Shown one piece after another: positions 7,792 to 20,155 of a DNA stretch of 64,000 nt. This DNA is from Ottowia sp. Its GTDB lineage: Bacteria; Pseudomonadota; Gammaproteobacteria; Burkholderiales; Burkholderiaceae_C. A program made the translations under genes and the position numbers. The stretch is from NCBI RefSeq assembly GCF_016703145.1, contig NZ_JADJCO010000005.1, forward strand, positions 868,001 through 932,000, written 5' to 3'. The notes under the pieces are model-generated. The model had not been told where the DNA came from. It made no database searches and saw nothing but the letters and a program-made list of their open reading frames with translations. Numbering within the stretch: the stretch's first letter is position 1; each line of letters opens with the position of its first letter.

Positions 7792-10038
7792 TCAGGACAG
7801 GGGCGGCACCGCGAAGTGGTCCGGCGGCAGGCCTTGGCTGAAGCGTGCCCAGGCCATGTCGTAGGCGCGCTCGATGTGACGGGTGAAGCGCTCGGTATCG
7901 AAAAGTGGCACCGTGAGACGGTTGTCCACCAGTTGGCGCCGCAGCGCCCGCAGCCGTTCGGGCTCGGCCGACAGCGCGAGTGCCTGGCTCAGGTACGCGC
8001 GCGCATCGTGCGTGACGAGTTGCGGCAGGCCGCAGGCGTGCAGCAGGCTGGCGGCCACGCGCGACGCGAAGGTCTGGCCCGCGCAGGTCAGCACCGGCAG
8101 GCCAGCCCACAGGGCGTCGCTGGCGGTGGTGTGGGCGTTGTAGGGCCAGGTGTCCAGGAACAGATCGGCCTGAGCGTGACGCGCCAGGTGCCGCGGCAGC
8201 GGCGCGCGCGGCGCGAACAGCAGGCGCTCGGCATCGATGCCGTGGCCGGCAGCGGCGGCGCGCAGGTTACCTGTCACCTCGGCGTTGTCGGCCAGCAGCC
8301 AGAGCACGCTGCCGGGCCGCTGGCGCAGCAGTTCCATCCACAGCGCGAACACCTCGCGCGTGATCTTGTAGTTGTTGTTGAAGCAGCAGAACACGAACGC
8401 GTCGGCCGGCAGGCCCAGTTCGGCGCGCGAAGGCGTGTGCGCGTCGATGGCGCGGGCGCGGTCGTTGACCTGGTAGCTGCCCGGCAGCTCGATGATGCTT
8501 TCGCTGTAGAACGCGCGCTGCTCGGGCGGCACGACGACGCGGTCGGCCACGAGGTAGTCGATGGCACCGGGCATGCCCAGCGTGCCAGGGTAGCCGAGGT
8601 AGTGCATCTGCACGGGCGCCACGCGCTGCGCGAAGATGCCCGGGCGGTTGCCCGCGGTGTGCCCCTTGAGATCGACCGCGATGTGGATGTCCAGCGTCCG
8701 CGCCAGCGCCACCAACTCAGTGTCGCTCAGATCGCGCGCCAGCTCGAAGCGATCGAAGGCCGCGCGCACCCGCTGGCGCATGGGATCGTCCGGGCCGGCC
8801 GGATACTGGCCGAAGCAGAACGCCACCGTCTCGAAGCGCGACTTGTCGTGCTGCTCGAACATGCCGGCCATCAGGATGCTGGTGGCGTGGTGGTGGAAAT
8901 CGCTGGAGAAGTAGCCGATGCGCAGCCGAGCAGGCCGGGGCGCGCCGATGTGCACGCGCCAGCGCTCGGGGGTGCTCGCCGGCACGCGCCCGAAGCGCTG
9001 GGCGCATTCCATTTCGGTAAGCTTGCGCAGTTCCGGCCCGTCCACGGCAAGACTCAGCAACCGCCAGGACTCCAGCCCCTCGACGCGACCCTGCTGCCAG
9101 AGCGCCCGCAGCGCCGTCAGGTGACTCTCGCACCCGTTCCAGTCACAGCAGACCGTGTCCAGGGTGAGCAGATTGCTGAGCGCGACCGGGTCGTGCGCGT
9201 CGAGCTGATGCGCCCGTTCGAGCCACGCGCGCGCTTCCTGCCGCTCCTGGGCGATGCTCAGCACCACCCCCAGGGTGCGCGCGGCCACGGCATGGCGGCC
9301 ATCCAGCCGCACCGCGCGCAGGGCGGCTGCCCTGGCTTCGTCCGGCCGCTGCAGGCGGACCAGCACCTGCGCGGCGTTGATGTGGGCGTCCACCAGGCCT
9401 GGATCGCATTGCACGGCGCGCTGGTAGCACTCCAGTGCGTTCTGGTCGGCCTCCTTCAGCTTGTGCCAGGTCATGCCCAACAGGTTCCAGCTCACCGCCA
9501 GGCCAGGATGCCGCGCCACCACGTTCTGCAGCACGCGCAACGCCTCGTCGTGGCGCGCCAGTGCGTTGAGCGCCAGCGCTTGGTTGCAGAACGGATCGGG
9601 GCGATCCGGCGCCAGCTCGCCCGCACGGCGAAAGCTGTCGCAGGCGGCCGCATGGTCGCCCTGCTGCATGAGCACGTTGCCACGGTTGAAATACACCGCC
9701 GGTTGGCGCGGGTCCAAGGCCAGCGCCTGCGCCAGACTGTCCAGGGCCTGGGGCGTGCGTCCCAAGGCGGCCTGGGTGTTGGCCAGGTTGATCCAGGCGC
9801 CCACGTCGCTCGGCGCGGTCTCGACCAGCCGCCGCTGGCAGTCCTCGGCCAGTTCGAGCTGCCCCAGGCGCATGCGCGCAAGGCCCATGAGCTGCAATAC
9901 CTGCGGGTGCATGCGCGGCCCGCAGTCCCAAGGCTCCAGCAACGCCACGACATGCTCGAAGCGGCCCTGCTGCCAGGCCTGGGCGGCCTGCGCCAGGGTC
10001 TGCACCAGGGCGGGCTGCGGCGACGCGATGGATGCCAT
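7792..10038 (-). CDS. TPR protein with SPINDLY-type O-GlcNAc transferase domain
   Basis: 748 aa. Residues 1-300 are tandem TPR-like units (for example VYFNRGNVLMQQGDHAAACDSFRRAGELAPDRPDPFCNQALALNAL, here split by many Ala/Leu pairs). From about 340 to the end is the GT41 SPINDLY-like domain: RIGYFSSDFHHHATS, then VDLKGHTAGNRPGIFAQRVAP, YLGYPGTLGMPGAIDYLVAD, FCCFNNNYKITREVF and LFLDTWPYNAHTTASDALWAG. Bacterial members are thought to glycosylate proteins; in plants SPINDLY is an O-fucosyltransferase, so the donor sugar is open. It lies between truB (16-bp gap) and typA, which places a glycosyltransferase in a translation-factor cluster. Confidence 0.9.
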   Translation of the reverse strand: MASIASPQPALVQTLAQAAQAWQQGRFEHVVALLEPWDCGPRMHPQVLQLMGLARMRLGQLELAEDCQRRLVETAPSDVGAWINLANTQAALGRTPQALDSLAQALALDPRQPAVYFNRGNVLMQQGDHAAACDSFRRAGELAPDRPDPFCNQALALNALARHDEALRVLQNVVARHPGLAVSWNLLGMTWHKLKEADQNALECYQRAVQCDPGLVDAHINAAQVLVRLQRPDEARAAALRAVRLDGRHAVAARTLGVVLSIAQERQEARAWLERAHQLDAHDPVALSNLLTLDTVCCDWNGCESHLTALRALWQQGRVEGLESWRLLSLAVDGPELRKLTEMECAQRFGRVPASTPERWRVHIGAPRPARLRIGYFSSDFHHHATSILMAGMFEQHDKSRFETVAFCFGQYPAGPDDPMRQRVRAAFDRFELARDLSDTELVALARTLDIHIAVDLKGHTAGNRPGIFAQRVAPVQMHYLGYPGTLGMPGAIDYLVADRVVVPPEQRAFYSESIIELPGSYQVNDRARAIDAHTPSRAELGLPADAFVFCCFNNNYKITREVFALWMELLRQRPGSVLWLLADNAEVTGNLRAAAAGHGIDAERLLFAPRAPLPRHLARHAQADLFLDTWPYNAHTTASDALWAGLPVLTCAGQTFASRVAASLLHACGLPQLVTHDARAYLSQALALSAEPERLRALRRQLVDNRLTVPLFDTERFTRHIERAYDMAWARFSQGLPPDHFAVPPLS

Positions 10039-10054
10039 GGGGTGCGTGATCGGT

Positions 10055-11014
10055 TTATGCGGCGCAAGCGCCCAGCATCTGCCGGAGATCCACCGGCGAC
10101 ATCAGGCGGCCCGGGATGAGCTCCCCAGCCCGAACATGCGCCGTGCCCAGCAGGGCACGCGGCTGGTCGCCGAACACCGCCACACGTTCGGCGTCGAGCC
10201 AATTGCCCCGGCGCCGCATGCCGCTGAGAAAGCGGCCGGCATCCTCACCGCCCAGCACAATGGGTGTGTGATCCGACAGCAATGCCTCGGGCAGCAACAG
10301 GCACGCCAGCCGGGCGGACTCCTCCATCGCTTCCAATTCCGCCAGCGAGCAGCAATGCGCGACGCCAAAGGGCCCGGTGGCCATACGGCGCAGGCGCGTG
10401 AGGTGGCCACCACAGCCCAGCGCCGCGCCGATGTCCTCGCCCAGCGTGCGGATGTAGGTGCCCTTGCTGCAGGTTACTAGCATATTGATAGCTGTCGGCG
10501 CATGTTCCACGCTGGCTGGAGCCAGATTCAGTTCAAAAATGGTGACTTCGCGCGGAGCGCGCTCGACCTCCAGGCCCTGGCGCGCGTACTCGTACAGCGC
10601 CTTGCCGTCTTTCTTGAGCGCGCTGTGCATGGGCGGCACCTGGGTGATGCGGCCTACGAAGCGCTGGCGCACGGCCTGCAGGTCAGCCGCCACCAGCGCG
10701 GGCACGGGGCGGCGCTCGATCACCTCCCCCTCGGCGTCGCCGGTGGCCGTGCGCACGCCCAGTTGCAGCGTCGCCTCGTACGTCTTGTCGGCATCGAGGT
10801 GCAGGCCGCTGAACTTGGTGGCGGCGCCGAAGCACAGCGGCAGCACGCCGGTGGCCAGCGGGTCCAGCGTGCCGGTGTGGCCGGCCTTCTCGGCGCGCAG
10901 CAACCACTTGGCCTTCTGCAAGGCCTGGTTGCTGGACAGGCCCAGCGGTTTGTCGAGCAGCAGCACCCCATGCACCGGGCGCCGCTGCACCCGTGCACGC
11001 GGCGCCGTGGTCAA
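10055..11014 (-). CDS. truB: tRNA pseudouridine(55) synthase TruB with embedded dispersed repeat
   Basis: 319 aa. TruB makes pseudouridine 55 in the T-loop of tRNAs. Visible are LLLDKPLGLSSNQALQKAK, the catalytic motif HTGTLDPLATGVLP (nucleophilic Asp near residue 50), YEATLQLG, and CSKGTYIRTLGEDIG. The segment between TIFEL and the CSKGTYIR motif (NLAPASVEHAPTAINMLVT) is encoded by one copy of the 55-bp repeat and is a few residues longer than in E. coli TruB. The start ATG overlaps the rbfA stop (ATGA). The C-terminal PUA-like part (RRRGNWLDAERVAVFGDQP) is present. Confidence 0.95.
   Translation of the reverse strand: MTTAPRARVQRRPVHGVLLLDKPLGLSSNQALQKAKWLLRAEKAGHTGTLDPLATGVLPLCFGAATKFSGLHLDADKTYEATLQLGVRTATGDAEGEVIERRPVPALVAADLQAVRQRFVGRITQVPPMHSALKKDGKALYEYARQGLEVERAPREVTIFELNLAPASVEHAPTAINMLVTCSKGTYIRTLGEDIGAALGCGGHLTRLRRMATGPFGVAHCCSLAELEAMEESARLACLLLPEALLSDHTPIVLGGEDAGRFLSGMRRRGNWLDAERVAVFGDQPRALLGTAHVRAGELIPGRLMSPVDLRQMLGACAA
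10485..10540 (+). repeat. Dispersed 55-bp repeat, copy 3, inside truB
   Basis: GATAGCTGTCGGCGCATGTT, then CCACGCTGGCTGGAGCCAGATT and CAGTTCAAAAAT. It is antisense to truB and keeps the truB frame open, encoding the loop before the CSKGTYIR motif. Confidence 0.75.
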
Positions 11015-11385
11015 GGTTCGCCCTCCTCCTTGGCGCGCGAGGCCACGGCCCGGGCGATCAGCGCGTTCATGTCGGCCGCGCGCTCGGTGGTGCGGTCGAA
11101 GATGAAGTGCAGCGTCGGCACGGTGTGGATGTGCAGGCGCTTGAACAGGCCGTTGCGCAGGAAGCCGGCGGCCGCGTTCAGGCCAGCGGCGGTTTCCTCC
11201 GGATCACCCCGCAGCAGGCTGAAGTACACCTTGGCGTGCGCGTAGTCGGGCGTGACCTCGACCGCGTTCAGCGTCACCATGCCCACGCGCGGATCCTTGA
11301 GCTCGCGCGCGATCAGGGCCGACAGATCGCGCTGGATCTGGTCGGCGACCTGGTAGCCACGGTTGGGTTTGCTGCTTCTCTTTAT
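11011..11385 (-). CDS. rbfA: Ribosome-binding factor RbfA; start codon unusual
   Basis: The body is clear: GYQVADQIQRDLSALIAREL, KDPRVGMVTLNAVEVTPDYAHAKVYFSLL and a C-terminal LHFIFDRTTERAADMNALIARA, a single KH-like domain that helps 16S rRNA 5' maturation. No ATG, GTG or TTG exists in frame between the stop at 11437-11439 and the family's usual start region. The position where relatives begin (before KRSSKPNRGYQ) holds ATA (11385-11383). The only other near-start codon is CTG at 11424. An ATG at 11404 is in another frame. I give the ATA start with low confidence in the exact position. Stop overlaps the truB start. Confidence 0.85.
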   Translation of the reverse strand: MKRSSKPNRGYQVADQIQRDLSALIARELKDPRVGMVTLNAVEVTPDYAHAKVYFSLLRGDPEETAAGLNAAAGFLRNGLFKRLHIHTVPTLHFIFDRTTERAADMNALIARAVASRAKEEGEP

Positions 11386-11449
11386 CGCGTTTCGCGTCTT
11401 GCATCGAGCCGGATGTTCACGCAGAACGCTCGACGCTTAACGCTCGACC

Positions 11450-14299
<2,850 letters not shown>

Positions 14300-14322
14300 A
14301 TGCTGTGCTTGTCTCCATGCCC

Positions 14323-15719
14323 TTACTCTTGATCCACGAACCAGTGTTCGCGCGCCTTCAGGATCAGGGCGCGGGCATCGTCCTCGGACTGCCCGGTGAT
14401 GTCGGTGAGTTCGTCGACCGCCAGGTCGGCCAGGTCGTCCCGGGCGCGCACGCCGGCGTCGGCCAGCTTGGCGATGAGCTCGGGCGTCAGGCCCTCCAGG
14501 TCGCGCAAATCCTGCGATACGGCCTCCACGTTTTCCTCGCGCGCGATCTCCATGGTGAGCATGGCGTCCTTGGCGCGGGCGCGCAGCTCGTTGACGGTGT
14601 CCTCGTCGAAGCTCTGGATGTCCAGCATCTCCTGGATCGGCACGTAGGCCACTTCCTCGAGGTTGGTGAAGCCTTCCTCGATCAGGATGTTGGCGATCTC
14701 CTCGTCCACGTCGAGCTGGTCAGCTCGGAAGCAAGGCGCACGTTCTGGCCGCCGCGGCCGATGGCGATGGCCAGGTTCTCCTCGTCGACCACCACGTCCA
14801 TGGCGTGCTTTTCCTCGTCCACGACGATGGACGACACGTTGGCCGGCGCCAGCGCGCCGATGACGAACTGCGCCGGGTCCTCGGACCACAGCACGATGTC
14901 CACGCGCTCGCCCGCCAGCTCGTTGGTGACGGCGTTCACGCGGGTGCCGCGCACGCCGACGCAGGTGCCGATGGGGTCCACGCGCTTGTCGTGGCTGAGC
15001 ACGGCGATCTTGGCGCGGCTGCCCGGGTCGCGCGCGCAGCTCTTGATCTCCAGCAGGCCCTGCTCGATCTCGGGCACCTCGTTACGGAACAGCTCGATCA
15101 TGAACTCGGGCGCCGCGCGCGACAGCAGGATCGGCGCGCCGCGCAGGGTCAGGTCGACCTCCATGATCATGGCGCGCACGCGGTCGCCGTTGCGCAGGTT
15201 CTCCTTGGGGATCATCTCGCCGCGGCGCAGGCGGCCCTCGACGCGTCCGCTCTCGACCAGGATGTCGCCCTTGTCCATGCGCTTGACGGTGCCGGTGAAG
15301 ATCTTCTCGCCCCGGCTCATGAAATCGTTGAGCAGCATCTCGCGCTCGGCGTCGCGGATCTTCTGCAGGATGACCTGCTTGGCCGCCATGGCACCGATGC
15401 GGCCGATGGGCACCGAATCCACCGGCTCCTCGATGTACTCGTCCACCTCGATGTCGGGGATCTGCTCCTTGGCTTCGAACAGCAATATTTCCTGGTCGGG
15501 CAGCTGCAGGCCGGCCTCGTCGGGTACCACGTGCCAGCGGCGGAAGGTCTCGTAGGCGCCGGTGTCGCGATCGACCGCCACGCGCAGGTCCACCTCGCCC
15601 TCGTACAGCTTCCTGGCCGCCTGGGCCAGCGCGGCCTCGACGGCGCCGAACACCACGTCGTGCTCGACGTTCTTCTCGCGCGAGATCGCCTCGACCAGCA
15701 TCAACAGTTCGCGATTCAT
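14323..15719 (-). pseudogene. nusA: NusA gene with internal deletion and frameshift
   Basis: From ATG 15719 the frame encodes a normal NusA N-terminal domain (MNRELLMLVEAISREKNVE), S1 domain (GTVKRMDKGDILVESGRVEG) and KH1/KH2 domains up to AIGRGGQNVRLASELT. It then runs into SSTWTRRSPTS and stops at 14682, giving 345 aa. Another frame resumes immediately with LDVDEEIANILIEEGFTNLEEVAYVP and continues through the C-terminal helix-hairpin-helix region to 14323. Relatives have roughly 30-35 residues (GW...LF.EK type) between ASELT and LDVDEE. So about 100 bases, not a multiple of three, are missing near 14730. NusA controls pausing, termination and antitermination. This is either a real lesion leaving a truncated NusA or an assembly error. 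Confidence 0.85.
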
Positions 15720-15780
15720 GATTCCACCAGCTCCAATGCTCACAAAATGAAAGCGCCTGGCGCGCTTCCAGCCTGCCGTT

Positions 15781-16362
15781 TCAATCCGTTCTATCCGGCT
15801 TTTCAGGGGCCGCCGCGCGGCCCTTGAAATCCACCACCGGCGCCAGCCGCGCCGATTGCAATTCATCCAGCTCGAACGACAGCGCCTGCTCCGGCGCCGG
15901 CGCGCGCTTGGCGCTCACCCGCTGGCCGGGCTTGGCCGGCGGCTCGTCGCGCCAGACGATCTGCCAGCCGCCCTCGGGCACCCTGTGCAGCGCGCCGCGA
16001 AACTTCTTGCGGCTGGCATGCACCTGGCCCGCGGCGGCGGCGCCGATGGGCGCCTTCAGCGTCACGTCCACCAGCTCACCCTCGAAGCGCTCGAAGTCCA
16101 CCGCGTGGCGCAGCGGTCGGTCGATGCCGGGCGAGGACACCTCCAGCCGGCGGTAGTCCACGCCCTCGACTTCGAGCACATACTGCAACTGGCGCGTGAC
16201 GCGCTCGCAGTCCTCGACAGTGACCGGGCGCTCGGCCGCGTCGCCGGGCGACCACGGGAAATCGATGGTCACGCGCAGCAGGCCACCGGCGGAACGTTCC
16301 AGTTCCACCAGTTCAAGCCCGAGTCCGCGCACGGTGTCGTCGATCGTCTGCTGCAGTGCCAC
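15781..16362 (-). CDS. rimP: Ribosome maturation factor RimP
   Basis: 193 aa from GTG 16362 (VALQQTIDDTVRGLGLELVE), the usual family start; an ATG at 16410 would add 16 residues. It contains RSAGGLLRVTIDFP, TVEDCERVTRQLQYVLEVE and the diagnostic EVSSPGIDRPLRHAVDFERF, then the C-terminal SH3-like barrel (GALHRVPEGGWQIVW). RimP assists 30S assembly. It is first of the rimP-nusA-infB-rbfA-truB operon. The C-terminus has a Pro/Ala-rich extension. Confidence 0.95.
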   Translation of the reverse strand: MALQQTIDDTVRGLGLELVELERSAGGLLRVTIDFPWSPGDAAERPVTVEDCERVTRQLQYVLEVEGVDYRRLEVSSPGIDRPLRHAVDFERFEGELVDVTLKAPIGAAAAGQVHASRKKFRGALHRVPEGGWQIVWRDEPPAKPGQRVSAKRAPAPEQALSFELDELQSARLAPVVDFKGRAAAPEKPDRTD

Positions 16363-16402
16363 GTGGTCCAGTAGAGCCGGCCCGGCACACCCTGAAATGC
16401 GC

Positions 16403-16424
16403 CCGGCCAAAAAAAAAGGGCCGG
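16403..16424. promoter_or_regulatory. Hairpin with A/T loop in the rimP operon leader
   Basis: CCGGCC at 16403-16408 and GGCCGG at 16419-16424 enclose a loop of nine A and one G (on the transcribed minus strand a run of T). It lies about 40 bases before the rimP start. Upstream, on the minus strand, TGATGTAAAATC near 16455-16466 looks like an extended -10 box. Whether the hairpin regulates the operon is inference. Confidence 0.3.
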
Positions 16425-16602
16425 TTACTACCCGCCCGCTTGGTCTGATTTGGCGCGATTTTACATCAGAAACGCCCGTTTCGCCGACGTTGGGCCGTGG
16501 GCCGGGGCAGCGGTGCCTTGACGGGAGGTTTCAGAAGGATATCCGGCTTCTTCCCGCGTCCACATTGCGCTAGTAGCTATCAAATACAAAGCATCCGCAG
16601 CG
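16425..16602. other. Intergenic region between rimP and the yejF-like gene
   Basis: 178 bp with the probable rimP operon promoter (see the extended -10 near 16460). Close to the stop of the yejF-like gene there is a fragment TAGTAGCTAT (16570-16579) that resembles the ATAGCTAT end of the dispersed repeat, followed by unrelated sequence. No gene is seen. Confidence 0.5.
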
Positions 16603-18204
<1,602 letters not shown>

Positions 18205-18222
18205 GGCTCGATTACTATCAAA

Positions 18223-18276
18223 AACATAGCTATTAGCGCAATATTCACGTGGGCTTTAGGCCGATTTTTCTTGAAA
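18223..18276 (+). repeat. Dispersed 55-bp repeat, copy 4 (intergenic)
   Basis: CATAGCTATTAGCGCAATATT, then CACGTGGGCTTTAGGCCGATTT and TTCTTGAAACT. It occupies the gap between the yejE stop (18278) and the yejF start (18204), touching the stop codon. Confidence 0.8.
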
Positions 18277-18277
18277 C

Positions 18278-19372
18278 TCATGATTCGGCCCGGCGCGGGT
18301 CGAGCGCGTCGCGCAGCGCATCGCCCATGAAGGTGAGCAGCAGCAGCGTAATGACCAGGACGGCGAAGGTGGACAGCGAGATCCACCACGCGTCGATGTT
18401 GTTCTTGCCCTGCGCCAGCAGCTCGCCCAGGCTGGGGGTGCCCGGCGGCACGCCCAGGCCCAGGAAGTCGAGCGAGGTCAGCGCCAGGATGGCCGCGCTC
18501 ATGCGGAACGGCAGGAAGGTGACCACCGGCGTCATGCTGTTGGGCAGGATGTGGCGCCAGATGATGCGCCGGCGGGGCACGCCCAGCGCGCGCGCGGCCT
18601 TCACGTAGTCGAGCTGGCGGTTGCGCAGGAATTCGGCGCGCACGTAGTCCGACAGCCCCATCCAGCCGAACAGGCTGAGCAGCCCCAGCAGCAGCCCGAC
18701 GCTGGGCGAGAGGATGGCGCTGAAGATGATGAGCAGGTACAGCTCGGGCATGGCGCCCCAGATCTCGATGAAGCGCTGGCCCGCCAGGTCAACCTTGCCG
18801 CCGAAGAAGCCCTGTACCGCCCCCGCCGCCACGCCCAGCAGCACGCCCACCGCCGTGAGCGCCAGCGCGAACAGCACGCTGACGCGAAAGCCATAGACGA
18901 GCTGCGCCAGCAGGTCGCGCCCGCGGTCGTCGGTGCCCAACCAGTTGTCCACCGAGGGCGGCGCGGGGTTGGGCGACTTGGCGAAGTAGTTGATGGTGCG
19001 GGCGCCGTAGGGGTTGGGCGGATAGACGGCCCAGTTGCCGGGCTGGGCGAGACGCTGCCGGATGAAGGGGTCGAGGTAGTCGGTCTCGGTCTCGAAGTCG
19101 CCGCCGAAGGTCTTCTCGGAATAGGTCTGGGCCAGCGGGAGGTAGAGCCTGCCCTCGTAGCGCAGCAGCAGCGGCTTGTCGTTGGAGATCAGCTCCGCGC
19201 CCAGGCTGAGCAGCACCAGGGCGACGAAGACCGCCAGGCTCCAGAAGCCCAGCCGGTTGCGCCGGAAGCGCAGCCAGGCGCGGCGGCTGGGCGAGAGGCT
19301 GGGCGCCGGCACGGCCGGCTGGCCGATGGTCGGCTGGCCGATGGTCGGCAGGGGAAGGGCCGCCTCAGCCAT
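18278..19372 (-). CDS. yejE: Peptide ABC transporter permease (YejE-like)
   Basis: 364 aa from ATG 19372. An N-terminal transmembrane segment (LGFWSLAVFVALVLLSLGAE) is followed by a large periplasmic loop with ETETDYLDPF and WLGTDDRGRDLLAQLVYGFR, the DppC/OppC signature. A block of five further segments contains the EAA-type loop (DYVKAARALGVPRRRIIWRHILPN). The first residues hold a 15-bp tandem duplication encoding TIGQP twice (19318-19349). Its start lies inside the 3' end of the PIN toxin gene (8-bp overlap), so translation may be coupled to the toxin. Confidence 0.92.
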   Translation of the reverse strand: MAEAALPLPTIGQPTIGQPAVPAPSLSPSRRAWLRFRRNRLGFWSLAVFVALVLLSLGAELISNDKPLLLRYEGRLYLPLAQTYSEKTFGGDFETETDYLDPFIRQRLAQPGNWAVYPPNPYGARTINYFAKSPNPAPPSVDNWLGTDDRGRDLLAQLVYGFRVSVLFALALTAVGVLLGVAAGAVQGFFGGKVDLAGQRFIEIWGAMPELYLLIIFSAILSPSVGLLLGLLSLFGWMGLSDYVRAEFLRNRQLDYVKAARALGVPRRRIIWRHILPNSMTPVVTFLPFRMSAAILALTSLDFLGLGVPPGTPSLGELLAQGKNNIDAWWISLSTFAVLVITLLLLTFMGDALRDALDPRRAES

Positions 19373-19793
19373 GCCTGCCGTCCGCCAGCAGGTTGTCGAA
19401 GGGCTGGCGGCTCTTGAAGCGGTAGGCGCCGAAGTCGCGCTCGTCGGTGGTGAGGATGCGGCCGTGGCCCAGGTGCTCGGCCAGCAGCACCAGGGAGCCG
19501 TCGGCCAGGTCCATCGGCAGGCTGGCGTAGCGTTCCATGAGGTAGGCCAGCCGCTCGGTCTGCGGGGCATCCCACTGCCAGACGGCGATGCCGCCGGCGG
19601 CCACGTCGCGCAGCAGGGCGTGCGCGGCGTCGGTACCGATCCAGCGCGTGAGCAGGTGCGTGGCCTCGGTCAGCACCGGCCAGGTGGTGACCCAGCCCTC
19701 GCCCTGCGTGGCCAGCGCCCGCGTGGCGCGGGTGTGCCAGGCGTCGTCGGCGTCCGCCAGGGCATAGAAGAAACCGGCGTCGGCGATGATCAC
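19365..19793 (-). CDS. PIN-domain toxin (VapC-like)
   Basis: 142 aa from GTG 19793 (VIIADAGFFYALAD). PIN acidic residues are seen: Asp in IIADAGFF, Glu in VLTEATHLL, Asp in PMDLADGSLV and Asp in RILTTDERDFGAYR, so a functional RNase toxin is plausible. The start overlaps the antitoxin stop (GTGA) and the stop overlaps the yejE start by 8 bp. Embedding between two permease genes of one importer is unusual. The alternative is a housekeeping PIN nuclease, but the paired ribbon-helix-helix gene favours a toxin-antitoxin module. Confidence 0.85.
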   Translation of the reverse strand: MIIADAGFFYALADADDAWHTRATRALATQGEGWVTTWPVLTEATHLLTRWIGTDAAHALLRDVAAGGIAVWQWDAPQTERLAYLMERYASLPMDLADGSLVLLAEHLGHGRILTTDERDFGAYRFKSRQPFDNLLADGRHG

Positions 19794-20110
19794 GCGCGGC
19801 CCTTGGCGGGCTTGGTGCCGGCGGCGCAAGACGGCGGTGGCTCGTGCACGGCCGGGGCGCGGCCCTGGTGCTTGGCGCCCCAGCCTTCGGCCAGGCGCGC
19901 CTTGTAGCTGCCGGCCACGTCGCCGCGGCCGCTGCGGCCCCGGCCGACGAAGGCCGCGAAATGCACGAGGCCATTGCGCTGCGCCCGCATCTGGTCGTAG
20001 TAGTGCTGCACGCTGGTGCGCAGCACCTCGCTCACCCCCTGGCCGGTGGCCTCGGCCAGGTAGTTGAGCTGCTGCTCGGCTTCACCCTCGAAACGTGCGT
20101 TGACCCGCAT
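19790..20110 (-). CDS. Ribbon-helix-helix antitoxin partner of the PIN toxin
   Basis: 106 aa from ATG 20110, preceded by a strong GAGGAGG. The N-terminus MRVNARFEGEAEQQLNYLAE then ATGQGVSEVLRTSVQHYYDQ is a ribbon-helix-helix DNA-binding domain. The middle FVGRGRSGRGDVAGSYKARLAEGWG resembles the toxin-binding tail seen in this antitoxin type. A proline/alanine-rich C-terminus follows. It lies 45 bp after yejB. No clear palindromic operator is seen in that short gap, so transcription probably comes from the yej operon, which would be atypical for an autoregulated antitoxin. Confidence 0.8.
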   Translation of the reverse strand: MRVNARFEGEAEQQLNYLAEATGQGVSEVLRTSVQHYYDQMRAQRNGLVHFAAFVGRGRSGRGDVAGSYKARLAEGWGAKHQGRAPAVHEPPPSCAAGTKPAKGRA

Positions 20111-20155
20111 GGATGGCCTCCTCGGAACAAGACTGTCATGCATTGTATGACAAAC

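Noticed and set aside
5968..10119. A 1383-codon open frame on the plus strand
   Set aside because: It runs antisense to typA, the glycosyltransferase and truB, all of which have clear family motifs. It is a high-GC shadow frame rich in His, Ala, Gly, Val and Asp.
11204..11404. Small frame starting ATG 11404 (MQDAKRDKEKQQ) as the rbfA start
   Set aside because: It is out of phase with the RbfA body and would need a frameshift; noted under rbfA instead.
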